Of a stretch of DNA of 33,800 bases, positions 24,953 through 33,163 are shown piece by piece. The stretch covers positions 1-33,800 of the forward strand of contig CALAST010000044.1 in NCBI GenBank assembly GCA_937889225.1. Direction: 5' to 3'. Position numbers and translations under genes: made by a program. Under the pieces are notes generated by a model that saw only the letters and a list, made by a program, of their open reading frames with translations, ran no database searches and was not told the DNA's origin. The stretch comes from an uncultured Lachnobacterium sp. (GTDB lineage Bacteria; Bacillota; Clostridia; Lachnospirales; Lachnospiraceae). The number at the start of each line of letters is the position of its first letter. Position 1 is the stretch's first letter.

Positions 24953-25000
24953 AAAAGGGAGCTATGTGCACAGATTTCCCCGTCGCACATAGCCGCCTTT
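24953..25000 (-). repeat. Strong hairpin between the two oxidoreductase genes
   Basis: AAAGGGAGCTATGTGC pairs with GCACATAGCCGCCTTT through most of its length around a 16-base loop. Only a short T-run (CTTTTC) follows on the minus strand. It may be a partial terminator or an mRNA-stability structure that sets different levels of the two enzymes. Confidence 0.6.
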
Positions 25001-25030
25001 ATTGTATGCATTTTCTTTTAACTACAGATA

Positions 25031-26224
25031 TTATCTTGTAGGGAATTTGCCTTCTTCAGCAATCTTCTTGTTTAATTCAGCAAGATATAAATCTTCATCT
25101 ACTGGAAGCTCTACTTCTTTTCCTAACCAAGAAGAAAGTAATGTAGCGTTAGCAAGGTTTACACCATTGATACCGTCTGTACCAGGAGCTAATAATGGAG
25201 AACCTGTTAAGATATGTAAAGCGAAGTTTTCCATAACTGTTGTATGCTGGAATCCCCATCCATCCATGTTTTCGAATGTTTCTGTTTCGTATAATCCGCC
25301 ACCTGCTGAATTTCCGCTTGTAAGTCTAGCTACCTGCATCATATCCATTGTAGCATTCATTTCCGGTTCAGATTTTGTCATTCTGTAAACAGTAGCTGTC
25401 TTGCTGCCATCAACAACGATTTTACCAGCGTCAAAGTCGATTTCAAGACGGTCTGTACCGATAGCATCATGTGTACATGAAATGAAACAACCTGTTGCAC
25501 CGTTTGCATATTCTGTAACGATTGTTACGTCATTATCAACAGCGATATCTCTGTGTGCACCATAAACAATTTTTGAATAAACTTTTGTAGGAATTCCACA
25601 CATCCACTGCCATAAGTCAAGCTGATGAGGAGCCTGGTTTACAAGAAGACCACCGCCTTCTCCACCCCATGTAGCTCTCCAGTCAGACTGCTGATAGTAG
25701 CTGTCTGGTCTCCACCATGAGTTGATAATCCAGTTAGAACGACGGATTTCTCCAAGTTCTCCTGAAGCGATAATGTCTTTAATCTGCTGATATAATTTGT
25801 TTGTTCTCTGGTTGAACATGATACCGAAAGCAACGTCCGGATGAGCTGCTGCACATTCGTTCATTTCACGAACAGCTTTAGCGTATACACCTGCAGGTTT
25901 TTCAACTAATACGTTCATGCCATGTTCTAAGCAGTAAATAGCCATTTCTGTGTGAAGATAATGTGGTACAGTTGTGATAACTGCATCAACATCGCCTGAA
26001 GCAATCATTTCTTTCCAATCTGAGTAGAAAGGAATTTCCGGATATTTTTCCTTGCACATAGCTTCTTTAGCCGGGTCAATATCACATAATGCACCAAGTG
26101 CACAATGTGGTGGGCATGGAGCTACTGGCATTCCAGGAAATCCACCTTTACCTGTTAAGAATCCTGCATAAGCACCACCCTGAGCACCTACACCGATAAT
26201 ACCATAACGAATTTTCTTGTCCAT
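25031..26224 (-). CDS. Gfo/Idh/MocA family oxidoreductase (longer paralogue)
   Basis: NAD(P)-dependent dehydrogenase of 397 aa. Rossmann motif GIIGVGAQGGAY at 8-19, CDID, EKP at 108-110 (K109), and a C-terminal domain with WWRPDSYYQQSDWRATWGGE, GGGLLVNQAPHQLDL (H200, D203), giving the K...HxxxD active-site pattern. The tryptophan- and tyrosine-rich stretch before the active-site histidine is shared with family members that act on glycosides. Glucoside 3-dehydrogenases and DgpA belong to this superfamily; the match here is by pattern only. The frame opens at an ATG at 26233 overlapping the ribosome-binding site, so the ATG at 26224 (GGAGG nine bases upstream) is preferred. Second in the cluster. 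Confidence 0.92.
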   Translation of the reverse strand: MDKKIRYGIIGVGAQGGAYAGFLTGKGGFPGMPVAPCPPHCALGALCDIDPAKEAMCKEKYPEIPFYSDWKEMIASGDVDAVITTVPHYLHTEMAIYCLEHGMNVLVEKPAGVYAKAVREMNECAAAHPDVAFGIMFNQRTNKLYQQIKDIIASGELGEIRRSNWIINSWWRPDSYYQQSDWRATWGGEGGGLLVNQAPHQLDLWQWMCGIPTKVYSKIVYGAHRDIAVDNDVTIVTEYANGATGCFISCTHDAIGTDRLEIDFDAGKIVVDGSKTATVYRMTKSEPEMNATMDMMQVARLTSGNSAGGGLYETETFENMDGWGFQHTTVMENFALHILTGSPLLAPGTDGINGVNLANATLLSSWLGKEVELPVDEDLYLAELNKKIAEEGKFPTR

Positions 26225-26407
26225 TGTTATCATCCTCCTTATAAATAAAAAACTTATATCAAACGAATATACACGCTCCGCTTCCCCTTCCTCATAACAA
26301 TAGTAAAAACTTACTTTGCATTTTTAAATTAAGCGGATTGATGGCAATTCGTTTCTTTACTTACTCATAATCAAATAATTTTGTTTGCAATTTTATTTCA
26401 TTAACTA

Positions 26408-27283
26408 TTAAATAGCATTTAAGATTTCACATAATGCATTGTACTGCATTGTGTAACCTTCTGCACCATCTTTTGCCTTGTCCTCTTTGATAACGTTTTC
26501 AGCTTCTGTAATTTCAAGAGAAGCAAGTGTATCAAATAATACAAGGTGTGGTTCTAATGTTAAGAAACCTTTATAGCCTTCTTTATTGATAGCCTGGTCT
26601 AAAATATCTTTAATCTGACCTTCACCGGTTCCACATACTACGTTTTCATTATCGTTAGAAACTGCATCTTTGATATGAATGTATACAACCGTATCTTTCA
26701 TAAGTTCCCAACATTCTTTTGTGTTTTCGCCACACTGTACGAAGTTTGCAAAGTCAAAAACGCTCTTGAAGCATGGGCTCTTAATCGCATCCATAATGAT
26801 ACGGCAACGAGAAGCGATATCACCATAGATGTCTTTTTCGTTTTCATGAATTAAAATTACATCATATTTTTCAGCGATAGCTACATACTGACGTAATTTT
26901 TCAATTACAACTTCACGATAGTCTTCCGGATTTTGTCCTTCCGGCATATAGAAGCTGAACATACGGATATACTTAGTGCCTAATAAATTACAAATCTGAC
27001 AGAGAGTATCTAACTGTTCTAATTGTTTTTCAAAGCCTTCTTCGTCATCAATCTTAACTTTACCGATTGGTGAACCAAGAGACGAAACTTTTACGCCATA
27101 CTTGTCTAACATTGGTATGATTTTTTCTTTTACTTCTTCAACTGTGTATTCTGCAATGCCCTTTCCATCAGCAGCACGTAAAGAAATATGATTCATACCA
27201 AGTTTAGTTACTGTTTCAAGCTGTTCTACGAAAACAGAGCTGATTTCGTCTGAAAAGCCTGAAATAATGATTCCTTCCTTCAT
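26408..27283 (-). CDS. Sugar phosphate isomerase/epimerase family TIM barrel (first gene of cluster)
   Basis: Second TIM-barrel enzyme of the AP endonuclease 2 superfamily in the cluster, 291 aa, clearly different from the 23009 gene. Probable metal ligands: E147 (LIHENEKDIYG), D177 (VFDFAN), H203 (YIHIKDA) and E244 (LTLEPH). Start chosen at 27283, with AGGAGG six bases before ATG; the longer frame from 27334 adds 17 unlikely residues. It is the first gene of the four-gene cluster and follows an AT-rich palindrome (27352-27375). Two distinct epimerase/lyase-type enzymes with two dehydrogenases suggest at least four steps on one carbohydrate. No transporter or regulator gene is in the cluster. 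Confidence 0.88.
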   Translation of the reverse strand: MKEGIIISGFSDEISSVFVEQLETVTKLGMNHISLRAADGKGIAEYTVEEVKEKIIPMLDKYGVKVSSLGSPIGKVKIDDEEGFEKQLEQLDTLCQICNLLGTKYIRMFSFYMPEGQNPEDYREVVIEKLRQYVAIAEKYDVILIHENEKDIYGDIASRCRIIMDAIKSPCFKSVFDFANFVQCGENTKECWELMKDTVVYIHIKDAVSNDNENVVCGTGEGQIKDILDQAINKEGYKGFLTLEPHLVLFDTLASLEITEAENVIKEDKAKDGAEGYTMQYNALCEILNAI

Positions 27284-27351
27284 CCTAATCCTCCTTAAAT
27301 CTTTTGTATAGAAGAATATAACACATTTTGGCAAAAAATGCTATATGTTTT

Positions 27352-27375
27352 TATAAAATTTCTATAAATTTTATA
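27352..27375. promoter_or_regulatory. AT-rich perfect inverted repeat upstream of sugar cluster
   Basis: TATAAAATTT and AAATTTTATA flank CTAT. It lies 69 bases upstream of the cluster's first ATG and just past the esterase stop. No T-run follows in the minus direction, so operator is more likely than terminator, although AT-rich sequence makes chance symmetry easier. Confidence 0.4.
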
Positions 27376-27395
27376 GACAATTTGACGAAAAACAC

Positions 27396-28358
27396 CTAAA
27401 ATTCGTCCGCTGTTTCATGCAAATATTCCATAAACTTTTCAACTTCATTCCATGCCTTTTGTGATTCCGGCAATAACATACCTGACATCTGAAATACATG
27501 GAACATATCCTCATATACACTCAACCGCACTTTGCAGCCTGCTTCTTTCAATTTTTCCGCTGCTGTCAATGCATCGCTTAACAGCATTTCTGTTGAACCG
27601 ACCTGAATCAAAACAGGAGGAAAGTCATGAAACTCACCAAAAGCCGGGGATATGTATGGATTTGTTTTTTCCTCATCCCCCGGATAATCATTAATATAAA
27701 TAATGCTTTCTCTTGTATTTCCAAACATTGCATCCTTTTCGAAATTACTTTCATAACTTTCTCCGCCGGCAGTCAAATCTGTCCATGGAGACATTGCTAT
27801 GATTCCACAAGGAAGCGGCATTTCATGGTCTCTTAAATACATGGTGAGGGCAAATGCAAGCCCACCTCCTGCAGAATCTCCTGCCAAGATAATCTGATTT
27901 GCCTTATATCCTATATTTAAAAGCCATTCATAAGCGGCAATTGCATCCTCTAATGCTGCCGGATAACAATGTTCCGGAGCTATGCGATAATTGGGGGAAA
28001 GCACATTGCACCCTCTGCTTCTTTCTGCGTAATACACGGCAAATGTATAATAAATATTTCGAATCTCCCCAACATAGCCACCTCCATGAAATTGCAGGAT
28101 GACTTTATCCAGATTTGGATTCGCTTTTTTTGACAACATCTTCATAGAAAAATTCTCTAAATCAAAACGTGTCATATTATATGCATCCGGTACTTTCCAT
28201 TCCGGTTCTGCACTAACAAGCTTCTTTCTAAGCTCACCCGATTTTATCTTTTTTCCAATCGTCAAATCATTGTTAATCCAAAAAATTAAGTCATTAATGA
28301 CACGTCCCCTAGCACTACTTTCCATCTCCACTACATAGGGAGCATCTTTTTCTATCAT
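27396..28358 (-). CDS. Alpha/beta hydrolase, hormone-sensitive lipase (HSL)-type esterase
   Basis: Predicted serine esterase or deacylase of 320 aa, cytoplasmic (no signal peptide). HGGG at 91-94 is the oxyanion-hole motif of the HSL family; the nucleophile is S162 in GDSAGGG; the acid is probably D262 (STEMLLSDA) and the histidine H287 (EDMFHVF). YRIAPEHCYPAALEDA is the typical HSL block between them. Its ATG overlaps the stop of the upstream gene (ATGA), so translation is coupled to the zinc-ribbon membrane protein. Last gene of the hflX-acyltransferase-membrane protein-esterase run. It may remove or transfer acyl groups related to the nearby acyltransferase, but no substrate can be named. 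Confidence 0.93.
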   Translation of the reverse strand: MIEKDAPYVVEMESSARGRVINDLIFWINNDLTIGKKIKSGELRKKLVSAEPEWKVPDAYNMTRFDLENFSMKMLSKKANPNLDKVILQFHGGGYVGEIRNIYYTFAVYYAERSRGCNVLSPNYRIAPEHCYPAALEDAIAAYEWLLNIGYKANQIILAGDSAGGGLAFALTMYLRDHEMPLPCGIIAMSPWTDLTAGGESYESNFEKDAMFGNTRESIIYINDYPGDEEKTNPYISPAFGEFHDFPPVLIQVGSTEMLLSDALTAAEKLKEAGCKVRLSVYEDMFHVFQMSGMLLPESQKAWNEVEKFMEYLHETADEF

Positions 28359-29020
28359 ATATGAAATCTCCGTTTTAATTCTGTTCTTGCACGGTAATCA
28401 CCGATAATCATTGTTCCAACAAACACCAATATAGAAAAACCTGCTGCCACAAAAACTACATATGGAATTGTAACAACTTCCAAAAAATATAAAATTACAC
28501 CGAGTCCTCCCAATGCCGCTGTATCCAGCAATGCCGTAATATAACTATACCAGTTTCTTCGATTAATGCACATACGGAATAAAATTCCCAAATCCAACAG
28601 AATCACCATAGCTGGATAGACAATATTAATTCCCCAGCCTTGCCAACCTGTAATAAAATCAGCCAAAAGCAATAACACAAATAAAAATACAATTGAAAAT
28701 GTTAAACGAAACATATACGTCGATTTACCGGAAAACGTAAAACGCATCATTCCGTTTACATATAATAACCCAAGTCCAATTAAAAAACTCCATGCAATAT
28801 CCCACTTATCCGTAGTACCTACCGCAACAAACAATACAAACACCACAATTGATGCGAACAATACAATATTTTCCCAAAGACGATTTTTACGCAATACAAT
28901 TCTTGCATCCGGGTACATATCTTCCGTTTCTACACCATCCCATTCCAAAACATGATTACATAATGGACATTTATCCGTATTATCTAAAATTTCCACTTTA
29001 CACATTCTACACTTACGCAT
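28355..29020 (-). CDS. Zinc-ribbon membrane protein of unknown function
   Basis: Protein of 221 aa with an N-terminal zinc ribbon (C4, C7, C18, C21: CRMC...CPLC) followed by about six or seven hydrophobic helices spread over residues 50-210, and a basic C-terminus (YRARTELKRRFHI). It resembles uncharacterised Firmicutes proteins (possibly the family annotated DUF6320; unchecked). The ATG at 29020 overlaps the stop of the acyltransferase by eight bases, and the last bases overlap the esterase start, so the three genes are translated as a unit. A scaffold or partner role for the neighbouring acyltransferase at the membrane is an inference from this coupling. Confidence 0.85.
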   Translation of the reverse strand: MRKCRMCKVEILDNTDKCPLCNHVLEWDGVETEDMYPDARIVLRKNRLWENIVLFASIVVFVLFVAVGTTDKWDIAWSFLIGLGLLYVNGMMRFTFSGKSTYMFRLTFSIVFLFVLLLLADFITGWQGWGINIVYPAMVILLDLGILFRMCINRRNWYSYITALLDTAALGGLGVILYFLEVVTIPYVVFVAAGFSILVFVGTMIIGDYRARTELKRRFHI

Positions 29021-30356
29021 CGTACACCCCATTCGTTTCAATCGCTACTTCAATTCCTTCTTCTGCCATCGTACGGAAAAATGTACGCTGTATACAGGTA
29101 TCTGAAAATACGGAACTGAATGTAAACACCAATGTATCCTTATAAGAATTTACCGTTCCTTTGAGTTCCTGACCTTTTGACATCGGAAGGAACGCATGGA
29201 ACATTTCAATATATGGTTCATAAAGTGGCTCTACCTCCACTTTGCCAACATTTGTAATCGTAGTACTGCTGGAAGTAGCCGAACGCCCATATACCAACTT
29301 CATTGCAATATTTTTAATTGGAAGCGGAACAATCCGAAGCATTTTATTCTGCTGATTGGATACGCCATAAGAAAATACTTCTTCTAAATGTTCCTTATTA
29401 ATCTGTTTCCGAAGGCTATCCTTAATAATTTCTATGACTTCCTCAAATGTATATTCCTCTTTTTTCGCATAAAATTCAGCTGTTACCATTGCAAAAAAAT
29501 TCTTTGTTGTCATAGAGTTAAAGTACGGTCTTAAGTTTACCGGAACAGCTACACGAATCGGCTTTTCGGAAGGCATTCTTCCAAGACATTCTACATAGGT
29601 GCTCCATACAAACAACGCCACCAGATATTCATTGATAGATGCTCCGTATTTTTTAGTTATGGGCTTTAACTGGGAAATTGGAATCTTGCCGTGCATAATA
29701 CCAAATTCACCTTTTGGCAGCTTTTCTAATTTGATACGATAAGCCTTTTCTTTTTTATAGGAATTTCCCGTTTTTTTCTTTTTATAATTCTTCTTGAAAC
29801 TATCCTCTCTGTTAAAAGAAGTACTTTCATTTAATTTATCCCCTGCTGCATCACGAAGCTCAGGATGCACCAAACGCAAATAATGATATGTCAGCTCTCT
29901 TAAAAAATTCATGCCACCCATACCATCTGTTAGCACATGAAATACTTCTAAGCTAATACGATTTTGATAATAAATTACACGAAACAGATAATCATTCACT
30001 CTGTTTGGACGTATATAGCGACACGGAAACTTATGCTCATGCTGCACTCTTGGGGCAGGTCTTCCGTTTTCTTCAAAATAATACCAAAACATTCCCATAC
30101 GAAGCTGAAGATTGAATGCATTAAATTTTGGCAATAACATATCCAATGCTTCCTGCAATTTGTCCGGTTGTATTTCTTCTTTTAATGTTACGCTAAGACG
30201 AAATACATTGGTCATATTTTCTCCTGCAATTACAGGAAATAAATGAGCCGTATTATCAAGCTTGTCCCATCGCACAGGACGATGTGCTTTCTTTTTTGGC
30301 TGTTTACTTTCTTTTTTTTCTTTTACTTCATTATTCTCTTTCTTCCCTTTTTCCAT
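29013..30356 (-). CDS. HxxxDG acyltransferase (condensation / alcohol acetyltransferase superfamily)
   Basis: Predicted CoA- or carrier-dependent acyltransferase of 447 aa. The motif HVLTDG (H140 to G145) is the HxxxDG active site shared by condensation domains, PapA-type, wax-ester and alcohol O-acetyltransferases. DKLDNTAHLFPVIAG near the N-terminus and VPVNLRPYFNS with the later TNVGKVEVE are matching family blocks. The first 28 residues are lysine-rich (KKENNEVKEKKESKQPKKK), which may bind a membrane or nucleic acid. The frame opens at 30530 inside hflX; the ATG at 30356, with GGAAGGTG six bases upstream and 16 bases after the hflX stop, is preferred. There are no peptide synthetase modules, so it is a stand-alone enzyme. 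Acyl donor and acceptor unknown. Confidence 0.87.
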   Translation of the reverse strand: MEKGKKENNEVKEKKESKQPKKKAHRPVRWDKLDNTAHLFPVIAGENMTNVFRLSVTLKEEIQPDKLQEALDMLLPKFNAFNLQLRMGMFWYYFEENGRPAPRVQHEHKFPCRYIRPNRVNDYLFRVIYYQNRISLEVFHVLTDGMGGMNFLRELTYHYLRLVHPELRDAAGDKLNESTSFNREDSFKKNYKKKKTGNSYKKEKAYRIKLEKLPKGEFGIMHGKIPISQLKPITKKYGASINEYLVALFVWSTYVECLGRMPSEKPIRVAVPVNLRPYFNSMTTKNFFAMVTAEFYAKKEEYTFEEVIEIIKDSLRKQINKEHLEEVFSYGVSNQQNKMLRIVPLPIKNIAMKLVYGRSATSSSTTITNVGKVEVEPLYEPYIEMFHAFLPMSKGQELKGTVNSYKDTLVFTFSSVFSDTCIQRTFFRTMAEEGIEVAIETNGVYDA

Positions 30357-30372
30357 CGTGGACACCTTCCCA

Positions 30373-31617
30373 TTATAACTTTCCATAAACTTCCATCGGC
30401 ACATAGGCTTTAATCGCAATACCCTCTGCCACATACTCCTCAGAAATAAGTTCTCCTTGTTTTCGCACAAGCTGAATAATTCCTGCATCTGCATAAGAAA
30501 TGACTCGTTCAATATAAATTTTATCTTCACGAAGCATATCTTCTAAAATTGTCTTTACTTCTTCTAAGCCTTCTTCCTTTGCTGCCGAAATCGCAAGCAC
30601 TTTATCTGCACGAAAATCCCGAAGTGGTTCATTATCTGTTCTTATATCTTGTTTATTAAATAACGTTATGATTTTTTTATCTTTTACACCCAAATTATCA
30701 AGTGTTTCATATACAATATGCATCTGCTTATCACGCTGCGGATTAGAAGCATCCACTACATGGAAAATAATGTCTGCATATTTGGCTTCTTCGAGTGTAC
30801 TTTTAAATGCTTCTATCAAATGATGCGGCAATTTGCGAATAAATCCTACGGTATCTGTCAAAAGCACTTCCTGTCTTGCAGAAAGCTGCAGCATACGTGT
30901 CGTTGGGTCTAATGTCGCAAATAATTTATCTTCTTCAAGCACTTTTGCATCTGTCAAATGATTTAAAAGTGTAGATTTTCCGGCATTTGTATACCCAACA
31001 ATCGCAACCACGGGAACATTTTGTTTTTGTCGTCTGGCTCTTGTGATATCGCGATGTTTTACAACTTCTGCCAACTCCCTGCGAAGCTGTGCAATGCGGT
31101 CATTAATCAATCGACGGTCAATTTCCAGTTTCTTTTCCCCCGGTCCACGTGTTCCGATTCCACCACCGAGACGGGACATTGAACGCCCAAGTCCTGTCAG
31201 ACGGCTCAAACGATATTTGAGCTGTGCCAACTCTACCTGAATCTTTCCTTCATTGGTAGAAGCTCTCGCTGCGAAAATATCCAGAATAATTAATGTTCTG
31301 TCCATAATTTTCGTCTGAAGTTCTTCTTCTAAGTTTTTAAGCTGTGCCGGTGAAAGTTCATCATCGCACACAATACCTGTTGCTTCTGTTTCTTCGATTA
31401 ATTCTGCAATTTCTGCTACTTTTCCCGTTCCTACGTAAGTTCCGGGATGAATTTTCTCACGGTTTTGGATAATTGTACCAACTACTGTCGCTCCTGCCGT
31501 TTTTACAAGCTCCGCAAGCTCTATCAAAGAATCATTTGCATCATCTCCATCCTGCTCGGAAACGCCTACCAAAATAACCCGTTCCTCCACATCTTTTATT
31601 TCAAAGGTCTCCGACAT
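30373..31617 (-). CDS. hflX: GTPase HflX
   Basis: Ribosome-associated GTPase linked to ribosome rescue and 50S splitting under stress. The 414-aa length is typical. The N-terminal HflX domain (about 10-195) includes PGTYVGTGKVAEI, DDELSPAQ and the glycine-rich segment SRLGGGIGTRGPGE. The GTPase domain has G1 GYTNAGKS (208-215), G3 DTVG (255-258), G4 NKQD (321-324) and G5 SAAKEEG. A short C-terminal domain ends at IKAYVPMEVYGKL. Start has GAGGAA before ATG. The next gene, an acyltransferase, starts 16 bases after its stop, so the run is probably one operon. Confidence 0.96.
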   Translation of the reverse strand: MSETFEIKDVEERVILVGVSEQDGDDANDSLIELAELVKTAGATVVGTIIQNREKIHPGTYVGTGKVAEIAELIEETEATGIVCDDELSPAQLKNLEEELQTKIMDRTLIILDIFAARASTNEGKIQVELAQLKYRLSRLTGLGRSMSRLGGGIGTRGPGEKKLEIDRRLINDRIAQLRRELAEVVKHRDITRARRQKQNVPVVAIVGYTNAGKSTLLNHLTDAKVLEEDKLFATLDPTTRMLQLSARQEVLLTDTVGFIRKLPHHLIEAFKSTLEEAKYADIIFHVVDASNPQRDKQMHIVYETLDNLGVKDKKIITLFNKQDIRTDNEPLRDFRADKVLAISAAKEEGLEEVKTILEDMLREDKIYIERVISYADAGIIQLVRKQGELISEEYVAEGIAIKAYVPMEVYGKL

Positions 31618-31745
31618 ATCAATTCCTCGTCTTTCTTATTTGTTTTTCCCTCAAAATTAAAACTTTTTTCACCTTTATAAAAATACTTGCTAATTTACAG
31701 TTTTTTCTTAACTTTGGACACTTTTTCCAGTTCTTCTATTGTTTT

Positions 31746-32708
31746 TTAACGAGTTTGCAGGAACTCGTATTCCTTTATTATCATCTCATCTTCATCTTCC
31801 GGATATTGTGCTACATATTCCGCCATACATCGTTTTGCAGATACAAAATCATAACTCAATTCATAGGCACGAACCAGTTGCTTCATAATCTGCTGTTTAT
31901 TCGGAACTTCTTCTAATTCCATCGCATTTTCAAAACAAGTAATCGCCAATTTATAATTTTTTTCTTCCATTTGACTCTTACCAACTTCATAAAGTTTGTA
32001 AGAATCTACCTTCTTGCTTTCTAAGTAAGAATTTAAATATTTATTAGCGTTTACTCCATCCCCCATAGCTTCATATACTTGGAAAAGATAAAAGTTTGCA
32101 TCCACTTCCTTTACAGAGGCTTCTTCCAACAGCGAAACTGCGGTTTCGTATTCTCCTAAAAGAAAATTAATGTAACCTTCCTGCAATTTGTCAGCCGTAT
32201 TTTTCTCATTAATTTCCAACGCCTTATTCAGATACTCCTGTCCTTCTTTTTCCTTTCCCATTTCCATCAAAACATTATAAATGCCAATATAAAGTTCGTA
32301 ATCTGCACTTTCTACTTCTGCGGCTTTTTTATAATCGGAAAATGCCTCAGCCTCCTTTCCTAATGTATAGTATAAATTGCCACGTAAAAAATATGCTTTG
32401 GGACTATCGTTATATGTAATGATTGCATCGTATGTCTCTAATGCACCTTTGGTATCGTTCAATAAATATTGTGCTTTTGCTTTATAAAAGCAGATGTCTA
32501 ATGTTGTATTATCTATCTTCCCTAATGATTCATCCAATGCAAGCTGAAAGGACTCCAATGCCTGTTCGTATTTTTCTTCTTCCATGTAGGCGATGCCTTC
32601 TTCTCTGTAGGTGAGCTTTCTTTGTATTCGCTCACCGCTGCAACCTGTCAGGCATAAAATCATGCTTATAGTAAGCAGTATGATTAATTTGTGTTTTAAT
32701 TGTTTCAT
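31746..32708 (-). CDS. TPR-repeat lipoprotein
   Basis: Predicted surface-anchored lipoprotein of 320 aa. A basic, hydrophobic signal (MKQLKHKLIILLTISMILCL) is followed by a lipobox LTGC, with C23 as the lipidated residue. Six or more tetratricopeptide-like repeats follow, for example AYMEEEKYEQALESFQLAL, AYFLRGNLYYTLGKEAEAF and AITCFENAMELEEVPNK, spaced about 34 residues apart. There is no catalytic motif; TPR proteins usually hold other proteins together. The ribosome-binding site is weak or distant (AAAGGAAT). It lies 128 bases upstream of hflX with no terminator seen, so partial co-transcription is possible. No partner protein is indicated. Confidence 0.9.
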   Translation of the reverse strand: MKQLKHKLIILLTISMILCLTGCSGERIQRKLTYREEGIAYMEEEKYEQALESFQLALDESLGKIDNTTLDICFYKAKAQYLLNDTKGALETYDAIITYNDSPKAYFLRGNLYYTLGKEAEAFSDYKKAAEVESADYELYIGIYNVLMEMGKEKEGQEYLNKALEINEKNTADKLQEGYINFLLGEYETAVSLLEEASVKEVDANFYLFQVYEAMGDGVNANKYLNSYLESKKVDSYKLYEVGKSQMEEKNYKLAITCFENAMELEEVPNKQQIMKQLVRAYELSYDFVSAKRCMAEYVAQYPEDEDEMIIKEYEFLQTR

Positions 32709-32855
32709 TATTTTGATTTTCTATTCCTTTCTATTTTTTGTGCAAAATATACATTTTTATTTCTGAAATTTATATCCAATTCTTAAGTGTTTCTTAAATT
32801 TTAACACATTCATAATTTATTGTGAATAAAAAATTAGAAAAAAGGGGGAAAAGAA

Positions 32856-32888
32856 AAGACAAAGCGTAAACTTGCTATGCTTTGTCTT
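32856..32888 (-). terminator. Terminator downstream of Uma2 and Cys-rich remnant
   Basis: AAGACAAAGC (32856-32865) pairs exactly with GCTTTGTCTT (32879-32888), loop 13 bases; TTTTCTTTT follows on the minus strand. It lies just after the stop of the Cys-rich remnant, which suggests that remnant was once part of the same transcript. Confidence 0.8.
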
Positions 32889-32893
32889 GTAAA

Positions 32894-33157
32894 CTATTTT
32901 ATTATTTCCATTAATATTGATGTATCAAATAACAATTTTATTCTGTCTTTTAATTTTATCGGAAGTACTTTACTACATTTTATATGTTCGGTATATTTTC
33001 TTCTTGAATCATTATACGTTTCACTCTTTTTACAACTTTCATTATAAACTTTATCCATACATGATTTACATTCTTGTTCTGATTTCCAACAATACTTTTC
33101 CGGACATCCATCTACACAAATTCGTGTTTCATAACATTCCTTAAAAGACTTTACACC
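32894..33157 (-). pseudogene. Cysteine-rich reading frame without a start, directly after Uma2
   Basis: Minus strand 33157-32894 reads 87 codons with seven cysteines in the first 42 residues (ECYETRICVDGCPEKYCW, ECKSCMDKVYNESCKK) and an eighth near residue 61, then a basic, helical end (LKDRIKLLFDTSILMEIIK) and a stop. No ATG, GTG or TTG with a ribosome-binding site exists; the first ATG is codon 34. It is in the same frame as Uma2, separated from it by two stops (TAG, then TAA). The cysteine spacing looks like a zinc-binding or metal domain. Best reading: the remnant of a gene whose start was lost, or a readthrough tail. Chance openness cannot be ruled out in AT-rich DNA, but the cysteine density argues against it. 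Confidence 0.45.
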
Positions 33158-33163
33158 TTATTT

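Noticed and set aside
30357..30530. Extended acyltransferase N-terminus overlapping hflX
   Set aside because: It would overlap the hflX coding end by over 150 bases in another frame, and the ATG at 30356 has a good ribosome-binding site.
31750..31767. Hairpin at the 3' end of the TPR lipoprotein gene
   Set aside because: A short CGAGTT/AACTCG stem lies within the last codons, followed by A's, not T's, on the transcribed strand. It is not a terminator.
32917..33144. Plus-strand 75-codon hydrophobic reading frame
   Set aside because: It is antisense to the Cys-rich frame, is biased to Tyr/Ile/Leu/Phe as AT-rich shadows are, and has no ribosome-binding site.
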